Origin: an uncultured Oscillospiraceae bacterium
GTDB taxonomy: Bacteria > Bacillota > Clostridia > Oscillospirales > Oscillospiraceae
NCBI GenBank assembly: GCA_900769835.1
Contig: CAAGIE010000138.1
Location: 1-6,229, forward strand
Length of the DNA: 6,229 bases
Reading direction: 5' to 3'
In this document: in pieces, positions 1 to 4,159 of the stretch
Layout of the letters: each line of letters begins with the position of its first letter
Numbering within the stretch: position 1 is the first letter of the stretch
The notes under the pieces: generated by a model
What the model was told of the DNA's origin: nothing
The model's input: the letters and a program-made list of their open reading frames with translations, nothing else
Databases searched by the model: none
Position numbers and translations under genes: made by a program

Positions 1-90
1 CACGGTTTCCGCCAGAGAATGGCAACTTCTAACGGCCGTAAGGTTCTGGCCCGCCGCCGTGCAAAGGGCCGCAAGGTTCTGTCTGCATGA
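1..90 (+). CDS. rpmH: 50S ribosomal protein L34, 3' part
   Basis: This is the C-terminal 29 residues of ribosomal protein L34, a small, very basic protein of the large ribosomal subunit. The frame starts at base 1 and reads HGFRQRMATSNGRKVLARRR and then AKGRKVLSA before the stop TGA at 88-90. HGFRxRMxTxxGRxVLxxRRxKGRxxLxA is the diagnostic L34 signature. The usual protein is about 44 residues, so roughly 15 N-terminal residues lie before the window. The next genes, rnpA-yidD-yidC-jag, are its standard neighbours. An intrinsic terminator follows about 50 bp downstream, so it probably ends its own transcript here. The call is very secure despite the truncation. Confidence 0.97.
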   Translation, partial: HGFRQRMATSNGRKVLARRRAKGRKVLSA

Positions 91-137
91 GCATAACGAT
101 GTTAGCGTAATCGCAACGTGATCGCTCATAGCGAAAC

Positions 138-182
138 GGGAGTATGTGCGTGGCGAATGGCTTTCGCCACGCTCCCTTTTTT
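138..182 (+). terminator. Intrinsic terminator after rpmH
   Basis: A perfect 10-bp stem, GCGTGGCGAA (148-157) with TTCGCCACGC (163-172), has a 5-nt loop. GGGA upstream (138-141) can add pairs with TCCC (173-176) around a bulge. A run of six T follows directly (177-182). This is a classical Rho-independent terminator and separates rpmH from rnpA. Confidence 0.88.
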
Positions 183-217
183 ATTGGGCAAACTCTCCAA
201 CATAAAATTGTGCATCT

Positions 218-267
218 CAGCGGATCTTTTTGCGCATAACACCGCTATGCGAAAAAATCTCTCGCTG
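218..267. repeat. Imperfect inverted repeat upstream of rnpA
   Basis: The arms CAGCG...CGCATA (218-238) and TATGCG...CGCTG (246-267) flank a 7-nt centre (239-245). The inner six and outer five base pairs are perfect, and a T-run faces an A-run between them, with one bulge and a small internal mismatch. The right arm overlaps the -35 area of the putative rnpA promoter, so it could be an operator. It could also be a hairpin in any transcript that reads through from rpmH. The function is unknown. Confidence 0.55.
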
Positions 268-270
268 ATC

Positions 271-279
271 TGCTATAAT
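271..279 (+). promoter_or_regulatory. Putative extended -10 promoter for rnpA-yidD-yidC-jag
   Basis: TGCTATAAT (271-279) is a perfect extended -10 element (TGnTATAAT) about 43 bp before the rnpA start codon. No good -35 hexamer is visible at 16-18 bp upstream (the region is GAAAAAATC-like), which extended -10 promoters tolerate. The position just after the rpmH terminator fits a dedicated promoter for the downstream unit. Confidence 0.6.
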
Positions 280-321
280 TTTCTGTTTTCGAGCTTGCCA
301 TAGGGTAGTGGAGAGGAAATT

Positions 322-669
322 ATGAAATTTTCCAGCGCACTGAAACTGAATCATATTTTCCGGCGGTTGTATGGTACTACCGGATATGCCAACGGACTTT
401 TGGTGCTGTATGCCCGGAAGAATCATTCCCAAAATAATCGGGTAGGATTAACGGTAGGCAAAAAACTGGGTCACGCCGTGGTGCGTAACCGGGTGCGCCG
501 CCGCTTGCGGGAAGTCTATCGGCTCAATGAAAGTCGTTTCCTGCCGGGATGGGATATTGTGGTGGTGGCAAGAAGCCGGTGCATCGATGCCAGCTTCCGG
601 AAACTCACCAATGCCTATCTGTCTTTGGCGGAAAAGGCCGGCATTTTGCGGCCTGAGGAGCAGGAATGA
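322..669 (+). CDS. rnpA: Ribonuclease P protein component
   Basis: This is the protein subunit of RNase P, which binds the catalytic RNA and helps it remove the 5' leader from precursor tRNAs. At 115 residues it has the normal family length. The N-terminus (MKFSSALKLNHIFRRLY) matches the usual LKxxxxFxxVy start. A hydrophobic strand (GLLVLYARK, 25-33) leads to VGLTVGKKLGHAVVRNRVRR (41-60), which holds the conserved RNR motif at 55-57. RRRLREVYR follows at 59-67 and DIVVVAR lies further on. The ATG at 322 is preceded by a good site, GGAGAGG (310-316). The stop overlaps the yidD start by 4 nt (ATGA), so the two are translationally coupled. The gene probably starts the rnpA-to-jag transcript from the extended -10 promoter at 271-279. 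The identification is secure. Confidence 0.97.
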   Translation: MKFSSALKLNHIFRRLYGTTGYANGLLVLYARKNHSQNNRVGLTVGKKLGHAVVRNRVRRRLREVYRLNESRFLPGWDIVVVARSRCIDASFRKLTNAYLSLAEKAGILRPEEQE

Positions 670-878
670 AAAAACTCCTGCTGAAAATGATTCGTTTCTA
701 CCAACGTGCTATTTCTTCCAACACCCCGTCCCACTGTCGATTTACGCCAACCTGTTCTGTTTATGCCTACGAGGCCATCACGAAATACGGAGCAGCAAAG
801 GGCTCGTGGCTTGCTGTAAAGCGCCTTTGCAAGTGTCACCCCTTCTATAAGGGCGACCCCGTAGATCCCGTTCCGTAA
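666..878 (+). CDS. yidD: Membrane protein insertion efficiency factor YidD
   Basis: This small basic protein (70 residues, typical for the family) is thought to sit on the inner face of the membrane and help YidC insert membrane proteins. The N-terminal helix (MKKLLLKMIRFYQRAIS) is amphipathic and basic. The family signature follows as CRFTPTCSVYA (24-34), then GSWLAVKRLCKCHPF (46-60), and a C-terminal GDPVDPVP. Cysteines lie at 24, 30, 55 and 57. The start overlaps the rnpA stop by 4 nt, and GAGGAG (655-660) inside rnpA serves as its ribosome binding site. yidC begins 46 bp downstream, consistent with a shared role and transcript. The identification is secure; the mechanism is less well defined in the family. 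Confidence 0.95.
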   Translation: MKKLLLKMIRFYQRAISSNTPSHCRFTPTCSVYAYEAITKYGAAKGSWLAVKRLCKCHPFYKGDPVDPVP

Positions 879-893
879 GTAAGAGCAAGCGAT

Positions 894-919
894 TCGCCGC
901 AATAGGCGGCGAGAGGAGG
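894..919 (+). promoter_or_regulatory. Stem-loop abutting the yidC ribosome binding site
   Basis: TCGCCGC (894-900) and GCGGCGA (906-912) form a perfect GC-rich 7-bp stem with loop AATAG. It ends one base before the near-ideal ribosome binding site AGGAGG (914-919), which sits 5 nt before the yidC ATG at 925. It does not cover the site but could influence yidC translation or protect the mRNA end. No T-run follows, so it is not a terminator. Confidence 0.5.
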
Positions 920-924
920 ATGCA

Positions 925-2127
925 ATGATTTTAGCATTTCAATTAGGCAATATAATCAAGGTTCCTTTCGGCTATCTGCTGTCCTGGTTATATCAGCTGA
1001 CCACCAACTATGGTGTTGCTCTGATCCTCTTTGCGATCCTGGTAAAGATCGTTCTTTACCCCACCACCGTTAAGAGTAAGAAGAGCACCATGAAGATGTC
1101 CCGCATGACCCCTCGTCTGCAGGCCATCCAGAAGAAGTACGAAGGCGATCAACAGAAGATCAATGATGCGACCCGCGCGCTGTACAAAGAGGAAGGCGTG
1201 TCCATGGGTGGCGGCTGTATTTGGAGCCTGCTGCCTCTGTTCATTATGATCCCTCTGTATAACGTCATTCGTGAGCCCATCACCTACATTCTGCGTGAGG
1301 GCAACGCCAAGGAGATCGTGAAGTTCTTCGAACTTCCCGCCAATGGCGCATACAATGAGATCGAAGCCCTTTCCCGTATCAAGGAATACACCGGCAAGGT
1401 CAGCGAACTGACCCGAAACTTCGACCCCACTTTCCTGAAGATCAACCTGGCCGCGATCCCCAACCTGAAGTCCTTTGCAGGCGCTGCAGGCTGGACCTGG
1501 GCCAATATCGGCACTGTTTTGATCCCCCTGCTGTCCTGCGGCAGCCAGATCCTCAGCATGTGGATCTCCCGCAAGCTGAACAACTCTCTGGTCACCGACG
1601 AAAACGGTGTGCAGGATGAGGAAACTGCCAAGCAGTCCAAGGCAAATCAGTCCGGCAAGACCATGATGATCGTAATGCCTCTGTTCTCTCTGTGGATCGG
1701 TCTGACCGTTCCCGTGGCATTGAGCCTGTACTGGCTGGTTCAGGGTGTAGTATCCACTGTGATGGACGTCTACCTGACCAAGAAGTACCGCAAGATCTAC
1801 GACGCAGAGGACGCAGAGCGCCTGAAGAAAGCAATGGAACTGGAAGCCGCCGAGGCAGAGAAGGAGCGCATCCGCGCAGAGCGCAGAGCCGCCAACCCCG
1901 AGGGCATCACCCAGAATACCAGCAAGAAGAAACTGCAGCAGAAGCAGCAGCGTGATGCGGAAGCCGCAAAGGCCGCCGCGAAGAAAGAGTATGACGTAAA
2001 GAAGGGCAATGCCGTAGAAGAAGAGGAAACCGAAAAGGCACCTCTGTCCGGCGTGGCAGATCGTCCTTTCTGCAAGGGTCGTGCCTATGACCCCAACCGT
2101 TATGCTTCCGAGACTACGGAGGAATAA
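925..2127 (+). CDS. yidC: YidC/OxaA-family membrane protein insertase
   Basis: This is a membrane insertase that places newly made proteins in the cytoplasmic membrane, alone or with SecYEG. It is the short Gram-positive form without the large periplasmic domain of Gram-negative YidC. An amphipathic helix (about 6-25) precedes TM1 (about 31-49), which has Lys41 where B. subtilis SpoIIIJ has the groove arginine. A charged cytoplasmic hairpin (50-97), TM2 with GGGCIWSLLPLFIMIPLY (95-112), and an outside loop (118-190) follow. TM3 is about 193-214, and the last membrane pair carries MPLFSLWIGLTVPVALSLYW (251-270). The tail (about 285-400) is Ala/Glu/Lys/Arg-rich and likely helical, making the protein longer (400 residues) than the usual 250-290. 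No lipobox cysteine is seen near the N-terminus. AGGAGG (914-919) supports the ATG. yidD precedes it and jag starts 1 nt after its stop. Confidence 0.95.
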   Translation: MILAFQLGNIIKVPFGYLLSWLYQLTTNYGVALILFAILVKIVLYPTTVKSKKSTMKMSRMTPRLQAIQKKYEGDQQKINDATRALYKEEGVSMGGGCIWSLLPLFIMIPLYNVIREPITYILREGNAKEIVKFFELPANGAYNEIEALSRIKEYTGKVSELTRNFDPTFLKINLAAIPNLKSFAGAAGWTWANIGTVLIPLLSCGSQILSMWISRKLNNSLVTDENGVQDEETAKQSKANQSGKTMMIVMPLFSLWIGLTVPVALSLYWLVQGVVSTVMDVYLTKKYRKIYDAEDAERLKKAMELEAAEAEKERIRAERRAANPEGITQNTSKKKLQQKQQRDAEAAKAAAKKEYDVKKGNAVEEEETEKAPLSGVADRPFCKGRAYDPNRYASETTEE

Positions 2128-2128
2128 A

Positions 2129-2965
2129 ATGGAAAAAACCATCGTTACTACCGGCAAGACCATTGATCTTGCCATTGAAGCGGCTCTGACCCAGTTGGGT
2201 CTGGATCGTGACAGTGTATCTGTCCAGGTCGTTGAGCCTCCCAAGCCCGGCTTTTTGGGCATCGGCGCAGTCCCTGCCAAGGTGGAAGTGACCTACGAAG
2301 CACCCGATGAAAAGCCCAAGAGCGCTCTGGGTTCCGCATCCCGCTCCAAGCCCAAGGCAAAGCCTGCTGCCTCCAAGGCAGAGGAGAAAAAGCCTGAAGC
2401 CCCTAAGGCAGAAGCACCCAAGCCCGCCCCCAAGGCAGAGGCTCCCAAGAAGGTGGAAGCACCCAAGGTGGAAAAGCCCAAGGAGCCCAAGGTGTACGCA
2501 CCTTGCGAGCCCGGCTCTGTGGCAGAGAAGATCGAGATCTTCCTGAAGGGCCTGCTGGAGAATATGGGTTCTCAGGCAGTGCCTCACGCATGGCAGGAGA
2601 ATGAGAACACCTATATGGTGGAGTTGGTTGGCGAGGATCTGGGCTACCTGATCGGTCGCCGCGGCGATACTCTGGACGCCATCCAGCATCTGTGTAACTA
2701 TGCAGTGGGCCGTAATGTTGAGGGCCACATCCGCATCAATGTGGATGCCGAGTGCTACCGCGAAAAGCGGGAAGCATCCCTGCGCAGTTATGCTGAGAAG
2801 AAGGCGCAGCGCGTGCTGAAGGCACATCGCCGCCTGACTCTGGAGCCTATGAACGCTTATGAGCGCCATGTGGTTCACGCCACCCTGCAGGATATGGATC
2901 GGATCACCACCTATTCCATCGGTACCGAGCCTAACCGCCGCGTGGTCATTGAGTACGTAAGATAA
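2129..2965 (+). CDS. jag: RNA-binding protein Jag/KhpB (Jag_N, KH, R3H)
   Basis: This cytoplasmic RNA-binding protein (278 residues), also called KhpB or EloR, is linked in other Firmicutes to control of cell elongation and division. The Jag_N domain covers about 1-57, with KPGFLGIGAVPAKVEV near its end. A low-complexity Ala/Pro/Lys/Glu linker (about 58-122) follows. The KH domain (about 128-205) contains LIGRRGDTLDAIQHL with the RNA-contacting GxxG loop as GRRG (176-179). The R3H domain (about 210-278) has its Arg-x3-His signature at R246 and H250 (RHVVH). I chose the ATG at 2129 because GGAGG (2118-2122) lies 6 nt upstream and Jag_N starts there. An in-frame ATG at 2081 would only add residues overlapping yidC. 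A strong terminator follows, so this is the last gene of the unit. Confidence 0.95.
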   Translation: MEKTIVTTGKTIDLAIEAALTQLGLDRDSVSVQVVEPPKPGFLGIGAVPAKVEVTYEAPDEKPKSALGSASRSKPKAKPAASKAEEKKPEAPKAEAPKPAPKAEAPKKVEAPKVEKPKEPKVYAPCEPGSVAEKIEIFLKGLLENMGSQAVPHAWQENENTYMVELVGEDLGYLIGRRGDTLDAIQHLCNYAVGRNVEGHIRINVDAECYREKREASLRSYAEKKAQRVLKAHRRLTLEPMNAYERHVVHATLQDMDRITTYSIGTEPNRRVVIEYVR

Positions 2966-2968
2966 TCG

Positions 2969-3005
2969 AAAAAGCCGCTTTGGTTCGTCCAAAGCGGCTT
3001 TTTTC
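2969..3005 (+). terminator. Intrinsic terminator after jag
   Basis: A perfect 12-bp stem, AAGCCGCTTTGG (2972-2983) with CCAAAGCGGCTT (2989-3000), has loop TTCGT. It is followed by T-rich sequence and preceded by an A-run. It begins within 10 nt of the jag stop. Because A-runs and T-runs flank the stem, it may also work on the opposite strand and stop read-through from pdaA. Confidence 0.93.
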
Positions 3006-3014
3006 TTATAAACA

Positions 3015-3050
3015 GTCATTGCGAGGGCAACTTGTTGCCCGTGGCAATCT
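3015..3050. repeat. Palindromic intergenic repeat, family 1 (GTCATTGCGAGG type)
   Basis: GTCATTGCGAGGGC...GCCCGTGGCAATCT folds into a two-step hairpin: ATTGC (3018-3022) with GCAAT (3044-3048), and GGGCAA (3025-3030) with TTGCCC (3035-3040), loop CTTG. From memory, sequences of the form CATTGCGAGG...GTGGCAATC recur between genes in many Clostridia genomes. This could not be checked here, and only one copy lies in the window. Confidence 0.6.
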
Positions 3051-3074
3051 CCTGCCATAGATACACCCTCTTAA

Positions 3075-3157
3075 CAGCCTCCCTCTGATGAGGGAGGTGG
3101 CAAAAATCGATTCGATTTTTGACGGAGGGAGAGAAGTGCGCAGGAAAAATCTCTCCC
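3075..3157. repeat. Palindromic intergenic repeat, family 2 (CCTCCCTCTGATGAGGGAGG type)
   Basis: Three consecutive dyads lie here: CCTCCCTC (3078-3085) with GAGGGAGG (3090-3097); CAAAAATCGA (3101-3110) with TCGATTTTTG (3112-3121), one base apart; and GGGAGAGA (3127-3134) with TCTCTCCC (3150-3157). The order, a CTCCCTC dyad, an AT-rich hairpin, then GACGGAGGGAGAGA, resembles a miniature repeat I associate with Oscillospiraceae genomes. It contains no reading frame of note. Together with its neighbour it fills the gap between the convergent genes jag and pdaA. Confidence 0.6.
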
Positions 3158-3178
3158 CGGTGAGCCTGTGGGGCTTTG

Positions 3179-3952
3179 CTATGCAAACAACTTATCAATG
3201 CTCTCGAATCGATACCCGTCTTTTTCCAGGGTAGTCAGCAGTTCGTCAAGGATCTCCGCGTTGGTGGCGGAGGTGGAGTGGAGCAGAAGCACCGCCCCGT
3301 TGTGCATCCGCGGCAGGAGTTTTTTCAGCGCGTAATCCCGGGTGGGCTGAGCGTTGTTGTTCCAGTCCACGTACGCAAGGCTCCAAAACACCGTCCGATA
3401 GCCGAAGGCCTTTGCCATCTGCAGGTTTTCCTTACTGTAAAGCCCTTGGGGCGGGCGATAATATTTCGGCAGTTCCTTACCGGTGATGTCCCGGAAAATC
3501 TCCTCCAGACCCTGCAATTCCGCCTGAAAAGTGGCTTTATCCGCCAGTTTTCGCATATCGTAGTGATGCACGGTGTGGTTGCCCACGATATGCCCCTCTG
3601 CCACCATCCGCCGCACCAGATCCGGATTCTGCTCCATATAATGCCCCACAAGAAAGAATGCGGCAGGAGCGTTGTGCTTTTTCAGGGTGTCCAAAATCTT
3701 TTCCGTACAGCCGTTTTCATACCCGGAGTCAAAGGTCAGATAGATCACCTTTTCCTCCGTGTTTCCTAAGTAAGCCGCATCAAATTTCCGAAGTGTGGCC
3801 GCGCTGTCAGGGCCGGTGGGCGCCTGACCCGCGGCTTGAAAACTCAGCCCCCAGGCGGCGGTGGAAACGGTCTTTGGAAACAATAAACCTATCACTACCG
3901 CAGTGGCGATCAGCAGTGCGCCGATGGCAATAAAAATATCCCTTTTTCGCAT
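3179..3952 (-). CDS. pdaA: Polysaccharide deacetylase, PdaA-type (spore cortex muramic delta-lactam)
   Basis: This is a carbohydrate esterase family 4 (NodB-fold) enzyme of 257 residues. Its closest remembered relative is B. subtilis PdaA, which deacetylates muramic acid during formation of muramic delta-lactam in the spore cortex. A single N-terminal membrane segment (about 6-25) anchors it outside the cytoplasm. WGLSF (34-38) and the YLGNTEEKVIYLTFDSGYEN block (61-80) are PdaA-like. Catalytic Asp75 is present, and the next metal-site position is Ser76. GHIVGNHTVHH (120-130) supplies metal ligands His126 and His130. YRPPQG (165-170), FWSLAYVDW (189-197) and LLLHS (222-226) are the later NodB motifs. 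GGAGGG (3959-3964) lies 6 nt before the start. It converges on jag and diverges from the secreted protein gene. The NodB fold is secure; the spore role is inferred from family resemblance. Confidence 0.88.
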   Translation of the reverse strand: MRKRDIFIAIGALLIATAVVIGLLFPKTVSTAAWGLSFQAAGQAPTGPDSAATLRKFDAAYLGNTEEKVIYLTFDSGYENGCTEKILDTLKKHNAPAAFFLVGHYMEQNPDLVRRMVAEGHIVGNHTVHHYDMRKLADKATFQAELQGLEEIFRDITGKELPKYYRPPQGLYSKENLQMAKAFGYRTVFWSLAYVDWNNNAQPTRDYALKKLLPRMHNGAVLLLHSTSATNAEILDELLTTLEKDGYRFESIDKLFA

Positions 3953-3995
3953 TTTGATCCCTCCGGGAAAATCTATGCCTCCCGCACAGAAAAAA

Positions 3996-4045
3996 TGCCC
4001 TGAAAAACAAAAGAAAAGTCATGAGAACACTTGCTTTTTCAGGCA
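3996..4045 (-). promoter_or_regulatory. Long-loop inverted repeat plus T-run in the pdaA leader
   Basis: TGCCCTGAAAAA (3996-4007) and TTTTTCAGGCA (4035-4045) are inverted arms with one bulge and a 27-nt loop. Read on the - strand, the closing arm is followed by six T, from the A-run at 3990-3995. This resembles a weak terminator or attenuator between the candidate - strand promoter and pdaA. The AT-rich stem and long loop make it uncertain. Confidence 0.35.
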
Positions 4046-4059
4046 CTATGCTTTAGAAT
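4031..4059 (+). promoter_or_regulatory. Candidate promoter for the secreted protein gene
   Basis: TTGCTT (4031-4036) and TAGAAT (4054-4059) are separated by exactly 17 bp. They resemble the sigma-A consensus TTGACA/TATAAT with two mismatches in the first element and one in the second. Transcription would start near 4066, leaving a leader of about 95 nt before the ATG at 4160. Confidence 0.4.
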
Positions 4060-4071
4060 GTATAGTGTATA

Positions 4072-4100
4072 ATTATAACCAGAGTTATACCCAAAATAAA
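4072..4100 (-). promoter_or_regulatory. Candidate promoter for pdaA
   Basis: On the - strand, a perfect TATAAT (complement of ATTATA, 4072-4077) is 17 bp from a weak -35, TTTATT (4095-4100). It would start transcription near 4065, about 113 nt before the pdaA ATG. I see no clean sigma-F or sigma-G promoter, which a PdaA gene might be expected to have. Confidence 0.35.
4074..4089. promoter_or_regulatory. Operator-like palindrome in the divergent region
   Basis: TATAAC (4074-4079) and GTTATA (4084-4089) are perfect inverted half-sites with the 4-bp spacer CAGA. They overlap the candidate - strand -10 and lie just downstream of the candidate + strand promoter. A dimeric regulator could act on both genes from here. 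This is inference from position and symmetry only. Confidence 0.35.
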
Positions 4101-4103
4101 GAG

Positions 4104-4131
4104 AAAAAACCGCGGGTGAACAATCCCCGCG
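4104..4131 (-). terminator. Putative - strand intrinsic terminator in the leader of the secreted protein gene
   Basis: CGCGGG (4111-4116) and CCCGCG (4126-4131) form an all-GC 6-bp stem with a 9-nt loop. On the - strand the stem is followed by one G and six T (from the A-run 4104-4109), which is the layout of an intrinsic terminator. It could stop antisense transcripts from entering pdaA. In the + strand mRNA the same hairpin lies 20 nt before the ribosome binding site. Confidence 0.5.
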
Positions 4132-4159
4132 TGATAGCTATAATCCCGGAAGGAGATGG

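Noticed and set aside
118..303. 61-residue + strand open frame between rpmH and rnpA
   Set aside because: It runs through the rpmH terminator and the inverted repeat, has no ribosome binding site and no recognisable motif.
2081..2128. Earlier in-frame start for jag at 2081
   Set aside because: It would overlap the yidC 3' end by 47 bp without a good ribosome binding site. Jag_N begins naturally at the ATG at 2129, which has GGAGG upstream.
988..2280. 430-residue - strand open frame
   Set aside because: It lies opposite yidC and the start of jag, which are unmistakable, and its composition is that of a shadow frame.
2114..3058. 314-residue - strand open frame
   Set aside because: It lies opposite jag, crosses the jag terminator and has no recognisable domain.
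3176..3769. 197-residue + strand open frame opposite pdaA
   Set aside because: It is the complement of a clear NodB-fold enzyme and has no motif of its own.
4054..4083. Sigma-G promoter for pdaA (CATTCTA on the - strand)
   Set aside because: CATTCTA resembles a sigma-G -10, but no matching GNATR-type -35 lies at 17-18 bp, so the match is probably chance.
4103..4159. c-di-GMP or other riboswitch before the secreted protein gene
   Set aside because: Only a simple 6-bp hairpin is present. The conserved cores of the GEMM-type or other common riboswitches are not seen.
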